Below, in pieces: positions 40,721 to 50,121 of a stretch of 64,000 nucleotides of DNA. The notes below the pieces were generated by a model. The model was not told where the DNA came from. It saw only the letters and a program-made list of their open reading frames with translations, and ran no database searches. The position numbers were made by a program, and so were the translations under genes. The stretch is from Roseomonas indoligenes (GTDB taxonomy: Bacteria; Pseudomonadota; Alphaproteobacteria; Acetobacterales; Acetobacteraceae), in NCBI RefSeq assembly GCF_017813365.1, contig NZ_JAGIZA010000011.1, positions 62,001 through 126,000 of the forward strand, written 5' to 3'. How positions within the stretch are numbered: position 1 is the first letter of the stretch; every line of letters starts with the position of its first letter.

Positions 40721-41757
40721 GAGACGCGGCCCCGGCCCATGACGAGGGCGAGGAAGACGGGTACGCCCACCAGGGCCGTGACGATGCCGATGGGCACCAG
40801 CAGCCCCGGCACGACGAGCTTGCCGGCGACGGAGGAGAGGGAGAGCAGGAGCGCGCCGCAGAGGGCTGAGGCGGGCAGGAAGAAGCGGTGATCCTCCCCC
40901 ACCATCAGCCGCGCCGCGTGGGGGCCGACGAGGCCGACGAAGCCGATCGTGCCGACGAAGGCGACGGAGACGCCGGCCAGGAGGGAAACACGCAGCAGGG
41001 ACCCGCGCCGGGTGGCCTCCGTGTCCACGCCGAAGGAGCGGGCGCGGTCCTCGCCCAGCCGCAGCGCCGTCAGCCGCCAGGCGGCGCGGGCGGAGAAGGG
41101 GATGCAGAGGGCCAGTGCCGCAGCGAGGATGGCGATCTTGTCCCAGGAGGAGCGGGCGAGACTGCCCATGGACCAGAAGACGAGCTGCTGGAGCGCCTGC
41201 TCCGTCGCCACGAACTGGATCAGCGCCACCAGGGCGTTGAAGGCGAAGACGAGGGCGATGCCGAAGAGGACCAGCGCCTGCACCCCCGCCCCGCGCAGCC
41301 GGGCCAGGAACTGCAGCAGCAGCATGGCCGCGAGGGCGAAGACGAAGGCGTTGGTGGGGATCAGCCAGTCCATGGGCACGAAGGGCAGGCCGGTGCCGAG
41401 CACGATGGCCAAAGCCGCGCCGAGGGAGGCGGCGGAGGAGACGCCGAGGGTGAAGGGGCTGGCCAGCGGGTTGTCCAGCACGGTCTGCATCTCCGCGCCG
41501 GCCAGGGCCAGGGCGGCGCCCACCAGCACGGCCATGATGGCGTAGGGCAGGCGCACGTCCCAGACGATGACGGACATCGGCCCGCCCGCGCCGCGCCCGG
41601 CCAGCAGGGCGTCGGTGACGGTCGAGAGCGGCAGGCGGGCCGGGCCCGTGGCCACGTCCAGCAGGAAGGCGGCGAGAAGCAGAAGGGTGAGCAGCGCCAG
41701 CAGCAGCGCGCGGCGCAGGATCAGGCGGCGGTAGCCCGCCGCGGCCTCGCCGGCCAT
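40717..41757 (-). CDS. Iron-siderophore ABC transporter permease (FecCD family)
   Basis: A 346-residue BtuC-type permease with about ten membrane helices. Family signatures are 'PYAIMAVLVGAALALAGAEM', 'NPLASPFTLGVSSAASLGA' and 'FVGTIGFVGLVGPHAARLMV'. The start is the ATG at 41757 ('MAGEAAAGYRRLILRRALLL'); upstream the frame lacks a normal N-terminus. A single gene of this kind usually homodimerises. It is divergent from the TonB receptor, with a Fur-like site at 41891, and is paired with the substrate-binding protein at 45086 on the other strand. Confidence 0.93.
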   Translation of the reverse strand: MAGEAAAGYRRLILRRALLLALLTLLLLAAFLLDVATGPARLPLSTVTDALLAGRGAGGPMSVIVWDVRLPYAIMAVLVGAALALAGAEMQTVLDNPLASPFTLGVSSAASLGAALAIVLGTGLPFVPMDWLIPTNAFVFALAAMLLLQFLARLRGAGVQALVLFGIALVFAFNALVALIQFVATEQALQQLVFWSMGSLARSSWDKIAILAAALALCIPFSARAAWRLTALRLGEDRARSFGVDTEATRRGSLLRVSLLAGVSVAFVGTIGFVGLVGPHAARLMVGEDHRFFLPASALCGALLLSLSSVAGKLVVPGLLVPIGIVTALVGVPVFLALVMGRGRVS

Positions 41758-41890
41758 CAGAGCGGTCGTGCTCAACGGGAAGGAGTCCGTCCGCAAGTCC
41801 CCGGGCGCGGCGGGGCAGCGTCGGGGGCGGCAAAGCGCAGCGGACTGCGACGGGTCATGCGGGCTCCGGGCGGGGAGGGGGTGCCGCAGA

Positions 41891-41905
41891 GGATAATCAT
41901 TCGCA
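41891..41905 (-). promoter_or_regulatory. Fur-box-like site for the permease operon
   Basis: On the minus strand TGCGAATGATTATCC, close to the 7-1-7 Fur consensus (TGAGAATNATTCTCA pattern), 134 bp upstream of the permease start. It is an AT-rich island in the 285-bp divergent region. Confidence 0.6.
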
Positions 41906-41986
41906 GCCGGCTCCACAAACCTGCCCCGGGGCGGAGCCGGATGGTGCAGCCCTGCCACAGTTATGGCCCAGGAAGCACATAGCTAT

Positions 41987-42001
41987 TGCGAGTGAGTTGC
42001 A
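41987..42001 (+). promoter_or_regulatory. Fur-box-like site for the TonB receptor operon
   Basis: TGCGAGTGAGTTGCA, a 7-1-7 inverted repeat with 5 of 7 pairs, 41 bp upstream of the receptor ATG. It resembles the stronger site at 41891; together they predict iron repression of both divergent operons. Confidence 0.5.
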
Positions 42002-42042
42002 ACTGTGCGAGAGCCGACAGGCTTTCTAAGTGGACGAGTTGC

Positions 42043-44229
42043 ATGCCGCCGACCTCCCTCCGCCGTCTCCTGCTCACCGGTGTTGCGCTGGCCGCCCTGT
42101 CCGGCCAGGCCTTCGCGCAGACCGAAGCCGCGGGCGCCGTGACCGTGCCGGAAGTGGACGTGCAGGCCACCGCCTGGCGCAGCTGGGAGCACACGCCGGG
42201 CTATGTCGCCCCGGTCACCACCACGGGTTCCAAGACCGACACGCCGTTGATCGAGGCGCCGCAGTCCGTGGGCGTCGTCACCCGCGACCAGATCGACGAC
42301 CAGGCGGCCCTCTCGGTCGCCCAGGCGCTGCGCTACACGGCGGGCGTGCTGCCGGAGGTGCGGCCCTCCGCCCGGTATGACAGCGTCTTCGTGCGCGGCT
42401 TCGGCGGGCAGGGCACGTCCGCCGCCTTCGTGAACTTCCTGGACGGGCTTCGGCAGGGCCGCGGCGTGTTCTTCGGCGTGCCGAACACGGATCCCTGGCT
42501 GCTGGAGCGGATCGAGGTGTTGCGCGGCCCGGCCTCCGTCCTCTACGGGCAGACTGGGGCGGGCGGGCTGGTGAACCTCGTCAGCCGCCGGCCCAGCTTC
42601 ACGCCCTCGAACGAGGTGCGGCTGGAGGCGGGCTCCTACGGGCTGCTGCAGACCGCCTTCGACACAACCGGCCCCCTGACCGCGGACAACAAGTTCGCCT
42701 ATCGCCTGACCGGCATCGCCCGGCGGTCCGACACGCAGTACGACTTCGTCGGCGAGGAGCGGATCGCCATCGCCCCGGCCCTGACCTGGCGGCCGGACGA
42801 CAACACCACGCTGACGATCCTCTCTTCCTACCAGCACGACCCGCTGGGCGGGTTCTACAACTTCGTGCCGGCGGTCGGCACGGTGATCGCCAGCCCCTTC
42901 GGGCGCATTCCCCGCAACTTCTTCGGCGGTGACCCGGACTACAACAAGTTCGACCGCACCCAGGCCTCCATCGGCTACCAGCTGGAACACCGGCTGAACG
43001 ACACCTGGACCCTGCGCCAGAACTTCCGCTACTCGCACATCGACGCGGAGGTGAACGTTCTCTCGGTCTCCGCGCTGAACGGGCGCATCGGCACGCGCAA
43101 TCAGACCTACGTCTCCGACCACTCCAACGCCTATGCATTGGACAACCAGGCGCAGGCCACCTTCAGCACGGGCATGGTGCGCCACACCGCGCTGTTCGGC
43201 ATCGATTGGCAGCGCACCTCCGCCCGCGCGGTGCAGGCGCTCGGGGCCAGCGTGCCGACGCTCGATGTTTTCGCGCCCAGCTACTACATCGCGCCGGGTC
43301 GCGTGACGACGAACGCGACCCGCACGAACCAGGAGGTCGATCAGATCGGCTTCTACGCGCAGGACCAGATCGCGATCGATCGGCTGCGCCTGAACTTCGG
43401 CATCCGCTACGACCGCGCGACGCTCGGAACCGATGTTCGGACGCTGGCCACGAACGCCGTCGCCCACCGGTCCCAGTTCGACGACGACGTGACCTGGCGG
43501 GCCGGCGCGCTGTACCTCTTCGACAACGGCATCGCGCCCTACTTCAGCTACTCCACCTCCTTCCTGCCGAATTCCGGCACCGGCGCGCCACAGCGCGGCA
43601 GCCCCACCTTCGACGCCACGACGGGGGAGCAGTACGAGGTCGGCGTGAAGTACCAGCCGCCGGGAATGAGCAGCTTCGTCCAGGCGGCCGCCTTCCAGAT
43701 CACCCAGGACAACGTGCTGACGCGCGATCCGCTCTTCACCACCTTCAGCGCCGCCCTCGGCACCGTGCGCTCCCGCGGGATCGAGCTGGAGGGGCGCGCG
43801 ACGATCAATGAGAACATCGACCTGATCGGCGCCTATTCCTACACGGACGCGGTGATCAAGAGCTCCAACACCCCCGGCGAGGCGGGCAGCCGCGTGCCGC
43901 AGGTGCCGCTGCACGCCGCCAGCGGCTGGGCGAACTACAGCTTCCGCGACGGCCCGCTGCGCGGTCTGCAAATCGGCGGGGGTGTGCGCTATGTCGGCTC
44001 CACCTACGGGAACACGACGAACACCTTCAAGGTGAACGACGTGGCGCTGTTCGACGCCGCCATCCGCTACGACGCCGGCGCCCGCTTCGAGAGCCTCAAG
44101 GGGCTGGAGCTGGCGGTGAACGCGCAGAACATCGCGGACAAGGACTATATCGCGAGCTGCTCCTCCATCACCGCTTGCTACTACGGCACGGGCCGGCTGG
44201 TGCTCGGCTCGGTGCGCGTCCGGTGGTGA
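42043..44229 (+). CDS. TonB-dependent ferric siderophore receptor
   Basis: A 728-residue outer-membrane receptor. Signal peptide 'MPPTSLRRLLLTGVALAALS', cleaved after 'QAFA'. The plug domain has 'LIEAPQSVGVVTRDQIDDQA', 'ALRYTAGVLPEV' and 'ERIEVLRGPASVLYGQTGAG', typical of the FhuA/FpvA-like siderophore group. The 22-strand barrel ends 'LVLGSVRVRW', with the terminal aromatic residue needed for assembly. It is the first gene of a receptor-esterase-binding protein-SIP operon and overlaps the esterase by GTGA. The cognate siderophore is unknown. Confidence 0.94.
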   Translation: MPPTSLRRLLLTGVALAALSGQAFAQTEAAGAVTVPEVDVQATAWRSWEHTPGYVAPVTTTGSKTDTPLIEAPQSVGVVTRDQIDDQAALSVAQALRYTAGVLPEVRPSARYDSVFVRGFGGQGTSAAFVNFLDGLRQGRGVFFGVPNTDPWLLERIEVLRGPASVLYGQTGAGGLVNLVSRRPSFTPSNEVRLEAGSYGLLQTAFDTTGPLTADNKFAYRLTGIARRSDTQYDFVGEERIAIAPALTWRPDDNTTLTILSSYQHDPLGGFYNFVPAVGTVIASPFGRIPRNFFGGDPDYNKFDRTQASIGYQLEHRLNDTWTLRQNFRYSHIDAEVNVLSVSALNGRIGTRNQTYVSDHSNAYALDNQAQATFSTGMVRHTALFGIDWQRTSARAVQALGASVPTLDVFAPSYYIAPGRVTTNATRTNQEVDQIGFYAQDQIAIDRLRLNFGIRYDRATLGTDVRTLATNAVAHRSQFDDDVTWRAGALYLFDNGIAPYFSYSTSFLPNSGTGAPQRGSPTFDATTGEQYEVGVKYQPPGMSSFVQAAAFQITQDNVLTRDPLFTTFSAALGTVRSRGIELEGRATINENIDLIGAYSYTDAVIKSSNTPGEAGSRVPQVPLHAASGWANYSFRDGPLRGLQIGGGVRYVGSTYGNTTNTFKVNDVALFDAAIRYDAGARFESLKGLELAVNAQNIADKDYIASCSSITACYYGTGRLVLGSVRVRW

Positions 44230-45089
44230 GCGGCGCGGCCCCGTCCGAGGGGCCGCCCGGGAGCGAGCCGGTCACGCTGGCCCGCAGCGCGTCCTGGACC
44301 ATGCGCGCCGGGGAGGATCCCGCGCGCATCCACCGCATCCTCCTCTCCTGGCCGGAGGCGCCGCCGCCTCCGGGTGGCTACCCCGTGCTGCTCCTGGCCG
44401 ATGGCAGCGCCACCTTCGCCACCGCGGCGGAAATCGCCCGGCTGCGGACCGGGCGCGGGGCCAAGGATGTGGGCGCCGGCCTGATCGTCGGCCTCGGGCA
44501 TGGGGGGGAGGGACCCTATGACCGGGCCGCCCGCGCCCGCGACTATACTCCTTCCTTCCCCGCCGCCCCGGCCGGCGCCGGCGGGGCGGATGGCTTCCTG
44601 GATTTCGTCATCGGGGGCGTCCTGCCCGAGCTGGAGCGGCGCTTTCCCATCGACCGCGCGCGCCTCGGCCTCTTTGGCCACTCCTATGGCGGACTGCTCG
44701 CCCTCTACGCCTTTTTCTCCCGCCCCGGGCTGTTCCGCCGGGTCGCCAGCGCCAGCCCGTCACTCTGGTTCGCAGAGGGCGCCGTGCTGGAAATGGCGCG
44801 CCGCTTCGCCGCGGCCCCGCCGCCGGCCGCGGCCGGATCGGCCCTGTTGCTGACTGTGGGCGGGCTGGAGGAGGCGGATGACGGCACGCCGCGCGGTCCC
44901 GTCCGCGTTGCCCGGCGCATGGTCGGCCGGGCGCGGGACCTCGCCGCCATCCTCCGGGGCGCGAGTGTCGCGGTGGACTTCACGGAGTTCCCCGGCGAGA
45001 ACCACGGCTCTGTGCTGCCGGCCGCTCTCTCGCGCGCCGTGCCCTTCGCCCTGTCGCCCGTCCTGCCCGAAGCCGGAGCGCCCGCATGA
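44226..45089 (+). CDS. Siderophore esterase-like alpha/beta hydrolase
   Basis: A 287-residue hydrolase of the esterase D/Fes-like family. The nucleophile is S153 in 'LFGHSYGGLLALYAF', and the catalytic histidine is H260 in 'EFPGENHGSVLP'. Such BesA/IroE-type enzymes cut ester bonds of imported ferric catecholate siderophores to release iron. The GTG at 44226 overlaps the receptor stop (GTGA), and the stop overlaps the next ATG (ATGA), so its place in the siderophore operon is firm. There is no signal peptide, so it probably acts in the cytoplasm. Confidence 0.85.
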   Translation: MSGAAPSEGPPGSEPVTLARSASWTMRAGEDPARIHRILLSWPEAPPPPGGYPVLLLADGSATFATAAEIARLRTGRGAKDVGAGLIVGLGHGGEGPYDRAARARDYTPSFPAAPAGAGGADGFLDFVIGGVLPELERRFPIDRARLGLFGHSYGGLLALYAFFSRPGLFRRVASASPSLWFAEGAVLEMARRFAAAPPPAAAGSALLLTVGGLEEADDGTPRGPVRVARRMVGRARDLAAILRGASVAVDFTEFPGENHGSVLPAALSRAVPFALSPVLPEAGAPA

Positions 45090-46201
45090 AGCGTCGCCAC
45101 CTCCTCGCCGCGCTGCCCCTTCTCGCGGCGCCGTCCCTCGTGCGGGCGCAGGCCGGGCCCATCCGCGTCACGGACATCAACGGGCGGCAGGTCACGCTGC
45201 CGCGCGCCCCGCGCCGCATCGTGCTCGGCCAGGCCCGGCACGTGCTGGCCATGGCGCTGCTGCACCCCGATCCCGTCTCGCTCGTGGTGGGCTGGGGGGA
45301 TGATCTGCGGCGCATGAACCCGCCGGACTACGCGACCGTCCGCGCCCGCTTCCCGGCGGCGGATGACGTTCCCATCGTCGGGCGTGCCCAGGGGGACGGG
45401 CTCTCGCTGGAGAACGTGCTGGCGGCGCGGCCCGACCTCGTCATCCTCAGCCGCGGCGGCGCGCGGGGCGGCGCGAGCGAGATGGTGGACCGGATCGCGG
45501 CGCTCGGGGTGCCCGTCATCACGGTCGACTTCTTCACGAACCCGATGCGGGACACGCGACGCAGCATGGCCGTGCTCGGCCAGGTTCTCGGGCAGGAGGA
45601 GAAGGCGCGCGCCTTCGAAGCGCTCCATGCCGGCCGTCTGGAGCGGATCGCCTCGCGCCTCTCCGGCCTCGGCGCGGCGGAGCGGCCGAAGGTGATGGTG
45701 CACGCCCATGCCGGCGGCACGCCCTGCTGCGGCTCCCCCGGCCATGGCGCCTTCGACGGAATGGTGAGCTTCGCCGGCGGCCGCAATCTCGGCGCGGAGA
45801 TGATCCCCGGCAGCACCGGCCAGCTGGCGCTGGAATACGTGCTGACCCAGGCGCCGGACGTCTATGTGGCCACGGGCGGCCCCTATGGCGGGCGCGGCGG
45901 CATCCCATTGGGTCCGGGCGTGGACGAGGCGGAGGCGCGCAAGGCGCTGGTGGAGGTGATCCGCCGGTCCCGCATGGACAGCCTGCCCGCGGTGCGGAAC
46001 GGCAATGCCCATGCCATCTGGCACGGCTTCAACGACACCCCGGCCCATGTGGTGATGCTGGAAGCCCTGGCCCGCTGGTTCCAGCCCGCGCGCTGCGGCG
46101 ACCTTGATCCGGCCGCCACGGTTGCCGAACTGAATGCCCGCTTCCTCTCCATTCCCATGGAGGGGGCGCACTGGGTCAGCCTGCCGCCCGGCGCGCTGTA
46201 G
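45086..46201 (+). CDS. Iron-siderophore ABC transporter substrate-binding protein
   Basis: A 371-residue periplasmic binding protein of the FecB/BtuF (TroA-like) fold. Signal peptide 'MKRRHLLAALPLLAAPSLVR', cleaved after 'RAQA'. Lobe motifs: 'VTLPRAPRRIVLGQARHVLA', 'NVLAARPDLVILSRGGA' and 'LEYVLTQAPDVYVATGG'. It contains an unusual 'AGGTPCCGSPGHG' stretch in the middle. It delivers ferric siderophore to the permease and ATPase encoded on the opposite strand at 39920-41757. Confidence 0.9.
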   Translation: MKRRHLLAALPLLAAPSLVRAQAGPIRVTDINGRQVTLPRAPRRIVLGQARHVLAMALLHPDPVSLVVGWGDDLRRMNPPDYATVRARFPAADDVPIVGRAQGDGLSLENVLAARPDLVILSRGGARGGASEMVDRIAALGVPVITVDFFTNPMRDTRRSMAVLGQVLGQEEKARAFEALHAGRLERIASRLSGLGAAERPKVMVHAHAGGTPCCGSPGHGAFDGMVSFAGGRNLGAEMIPGSTGQLALEYVLTQAPDVYVATGGPYGGRGGIPLGPGVDEAEARKALVEVIRRSRMDSLPAVRNGNAHAIWHGFNDTPAHVVMLEALARWFQPARCGDLDPAATVAELNARFLSIPMEGAHWVSLPPGAL

Positions 46202-46220
46202 GATCCCGAGGAGACCGGCC

Positions 46221-47282
46221 ATGACCCTTCTCATCGCCGAGGCCCACGCCCGCGCCCGCGCGCCGGAGCGGCTGATCGAGCAGTTCCGGGAGCACATGGT
46301 CGGCCATGGCCTGGACGTGGCGGGCCCCGTCAGGGATTCCCGCGTGGCCTTTCCCGGCTGCGTCGCGCTGCTGCGCCTGGCGGAGGGCGGGATCGCCCTG
46401 CGGATCGAGGCGGATACGCCGGACTGGCTGGCGGACGCCAAGAACATCGTCTCCGGCCACCTGGATTCCTTCTGCCCGGACGAGGCGCTGGGCATCGTCT
46501 GGCGCGGCCACGGTGCGGTAGGGGACGATGCACGCCCGCACAACTTCCGCGCCCTGCGCGTGGCGGCCGTGGAGGAGGTGACGCCCCGCATGCGCCGCCT
46601 GCGGCTGGAGGGGCAGGACATCGCCCGCTACGCCGGCCTGGGGCAGATGCACGTGAAAATCCTAATCCCGCCCAAGGGGGAGGAGCCGGTCTGGCCGACC
46701 GTCAGCCCCAGCGGCCAGCCGGTGATGGATGCCAGCCTGCGCCGCCGCACCTACACCATCCGCCGGATCGATCCCGCAGTCGGCTGGATGGAGATTGACT
46801 TCGTGGTGCACGGGGATGAGGGGCCGGGCTCCGCCTTCGCCCTGCGCGCCGAGCCCGGGGACCTGATGGGCGTCATGGGCCCGGGTGGCGGCGGCATCGG
46901 CTGGGAGGGCTGGGCGCTGGTGGCCGGCGACGAGACGGCCCTGCCCGCCATCGGCCGCGCGCTGGAGGCCTTGCCGGCCGGGGCGCGGGGGCTGGCGCTG
47001 ATCGAGGTGGCCGATGCCGGGGAGAGGCAGGCGATCGCCCATCCGCCGGGCGTGGAGGTCCGCTGGCTCTACCGCGACGGGGCGCATTACGGCACCCGCC
47101 TGCTGGCAGAGGTCCGCGCCGCCACCCTGCCCGCGGGCGTCGCCGTCACCTGCTGGGCGGCCTGCGAGAACACCGCCGCCCGCGCCATCCGGGAGCATTG
47201 GGGAGAGGCCTGCGGGTTGCCGCGCAGCCGCTTCCGCGCCGTTTCCTACTGGCGGCACGGGGTGGGCGACGGGGAGGGCTGA
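46221..47282 (+). CDS. Siderophore-interacting protein with N-terminal DUF2218 domain
   Basis: A 353-residue flavoprotein. Residues about 1-95 form a DUF2218 domain ('FCPDEALGIVWRGH' at its end). After that come the FAD-binding SIP domain ('RRRTYTIRRIDPAVGWMEID', 'VVHGDEGPGSAFAL') and the NAD(P)H-binding domain ('VAGDETALPAIGRALEALP', 'CWAACENTAARAIREH'). ViuB/YqjH-type proteins reduce ferric siderophores in the cytoplasm. It is the last gene of the iron operon, 19 nt after the binding protein. GAGGAG precedes the ATG at 46221. Confidence 0.92.
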   Translation: MTLLIAEAHARARAPERLIEQFREHMVGHGLDVAGPVRDSRVAFPGCVALLRLAEGGIALRIEADTPDWLADAKNIVSGHLDSFCPDEALGIVWRGHGAVGDDARPHNFRALRVAAVEEVTPRMRRLRLEGQDIARYAGLGQMHVKILIPPKGEEPVWPTVSPSGQPVMDASLRRRTYTIRRIDPAVGWMEIDFVVHGDEGPGSAFALRAEPGDLMGVMGPGGGGIGWEGWALVAGDETALPAIGRALEALPAGARGLALIEVADAGERQAIAHPPGVEVRWLYRDGAHYGTRLLAEVRAATLPAGVAVTCWAACENTAARAIREHWGEACGLPRSRFRAVSYWRHGVGDGEG

Positions 47283-47306
47283 ACCCGCCCCGCCGCCGGT
47301 CCGGCG

Positions 47307-47642
47307 TCAGCCGACGCCGAGCAGTTCCACGTCGAAGACGAGGGTCGCGTTGGGCGGGATCACCCCGCCGGCGCCGCGCGCGCCGTAGCCCATCTCCGGC
47401 GGCAGGGTCAGGGTGCGCTGGCCGCCCACCTTCATGCCCTTCACGCCCTCATCCCAGCCGCGGATCACGTGGCCGGCGCCGAGGGGGAAGGAGAAGGGCT
47501 CGCCCCGGTCGCGGGAGCTGTCGAACTTGCGGCCCTTGTTCTCGGGCTTGGACGGGTCGTGCAGCCAGCCGGTGTAGTGCACCGTGACCTCCTTGCCGGT
47601 CACGGCCTCGTCGCCCGTGCCGGGCTTGCGGTCCTCGATCAT
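47307..47642 (-). CDS. FKBP-type peptidyl-prolyl isomerase
   Basis: A 111-residue single FKBP domain. Family residues are visible in '[12 protein letters not shown]', '[17 protein letters not shown]', '[20 protein letters not shown]' and '[20 protein letters not shown]'. It speeds proline cis/trans isomerisation during folding. The ATG at 47642 gives a cytoplasmic protein with no signal peptide; the frame continues upstream but without a normal N-terminus. It is convergent with the siderophore-interacting protein (24-bp gap) and downstream of an LLM oxidoreductase on the same strand. Confidence 0.93.
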   Translation of the reverse strand: MIEDRKPGTGDEAVTGKEVTVHYTGWLHDPSKPENKGRKFDSSRDRGEPFSFPLGAGHVIRGWDEGVKGMKVGGQRTLTLPPEMGYGARGAGGVIPPNATLVFDVELLGVG

Positions 47643-47700
47643 GCCTGTGGTTCCCTGGTGGAAGGCGGGGGTTCTAGCCGGGGCAGTCCCAGCGGCCAAA

Positions 47701-48711
<1,011 letters not shown>

Positions 48712-48725
48712 ATGGTGCGCCCCTC

Positions 48726-50051
48726 TCAGGAGAAGAACCGGTTGGCAGGACGGGGCAGGCCGAGATTTTCCCGGAGCGTCCGGCCCTCATACTCCGTGCG
48801 GTGCAACCCGCGCCGCTGCAGCTCCGGCACCACCTTCTGGCAGAAGTCGTCCAGCCCCTCCGGCAGGTAGGGGAACATCATGTTGAAGCCGTCGCAGGCG
48901 CCGGTTTCCAGCCATTCCTGCATCTGGTCCGCGATCTGCGCGGGGGTGCCGACCATGGCGGCGCCGGCATAACCGCCCAGTCGCTGGGCCAGCTGGCACA
49001 CGGTGAGGTTCTCCCGCCGGGCGATGCCGATGGCGCGCTCCCGCCCGCTCTTGCTGGCGTTCGTCTCCGGGATCTCCTCCGGCAGGGGGGCATCCGGGTC
49101 GAAGCGGCTGGCATCGGTGCCGAGGGCGACGGAGAGGGAGGCGATGGCGCTGTCATAGTGCACGCGGCTGTCCAGCAGGGCGCGCTTGTCCCGCGCCTCC
49201 GCCTCGCTCTCCCCCACAACCACGAAGCAACCGGGCATGACGAGGAGGTGGTCCGGGTTCCGGCCGGCCTTCGCCGTGCGGGCCTTCACGTCCGCGTAGA
49301 AGGATCGTGCCTCCTCAATCGGGCCGCCGGCGGCGAAGATCATCTCCGCCGTCTCCGCCGCAAGCTGGCGCCCGTCATCGGAGGCGCCGGCCTGCACGAT
49401 CACCGGCCAGCCCTGGACCGGCCGCGCCACGTTCAGCGGGCCGCGGACGGAGAAGTGCTCCCCCTTGTGGCCGAGGACGTGCATCTTCTCCGGGTCAAAA
49501 TAGACGCCCTGGTCCACGTCCCGGATGAAGGCGTCGTCGGCCCAGCTGTCCCAAAGCCCTTCCACCACGTCGATGAACTCGTGGGCGCGGCGGTAGCGGG
49601 CGGCGTGCTCCCAGTGCTCCTCCCGCCCGAAGTTCTGCGCCTCCGCCGGGTTACCCGAGGTGACCACGTTCCAGCCAGCACGGCCGTTGCTGACGTGGTC
49701 CAGCGAGGCGAACTTCCGGGCGATGTGCCAGGGCTCGTTATAGGTGGTGGATGCGGTGGCGATGAGGCCGAGATGCTCCGTCACCATGGCCAGGGCCGGC
49801 AGGAGCGTCATCGGGTCGAAGCTGGTCACGGTGGCGCTGCGCTTCAGGGCTTGGATCGGCATGTTCAGGACGGCCTGGTGATCGGCCATGAAGAAAGCAT
49901 CGAAGCGCGCCGCCTCCAGCGCCTTCGCGAAGCGGACGAGGTGCTGGAGGTTGAAGTTGGCGTCGGGGAAGGCGCCGGGATAGCGCCAGGCGGCCGTGTG
50001 GATGCTGACCGGGCGCATGAAGGCACCCAGGCGAAGGCGACGTCGGGACAT
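48726..50051 (-). CDS. NtaA/DmoA-family FMN-dependent monooxygenase
   Basis: A 441-residue long-form LLM monooxygenase (nitrilotriacetate/dimethyl sulfide/SnaA group). Signature stretches: '[20 protein letters not shown]', 'SRNVGWN'-equivalent '[20 protein letters not shown]', '[18 protein letters not shown]' and '[18 protein letters not shown]'. These enzymes oxidise sulfur or amino-carboxylate compounds with FMNH2 from a partner reductase. Upstream, 50052-50121 is AT-rich with TATAAAT on the minus strand, a likely promoter. It heads a two-gene LLM operon. Confidence 0.92.
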   Translation of the reverse strand: MSRRRLRLGAFMRPVSIHTAAWRYPGAFPDANFNLQHLVRFAKALEAARFDAFFMADHQAVLNMPIQALKRSATVTSFDPMTLLPALAMVTEHLGLIATASTTYNEPWHIARKFASLDHVSNGRAGWNVVTSGNPAEAQNFGREEHWEHAARYRRAHEFIDVVEGLWDSWADDAFIRDVDQGVYFDPEKMHVLGHKGEHFSVRGPLNVARPVQGWPVIVQAGASDDGRQLAAETAEMIFAAGGPIEEARSFYADVKARTAKAGRNPDHLLVMPGCFVVVGESEAEARDKRALLDSRVHYDSAIASLSVALGTDASRFDPDAPLPEEIPETNASKSGRERAIGIARRENLTVCQLAQRLGGYAGAAMVGTPAQIADQMQEWLETGACDGFNMMFPYLPEGLDDFCQKVVPELQRRGLHRTEYEGRTLRENLGLPRPANRFFS

Positions 50052-50121
50052 CAGGACTCAATCCACGTTTATTCTTCGTGTATTTATATGATGCCCGACG
50101 TCCTGCGGTGCAAGGCGGCTC

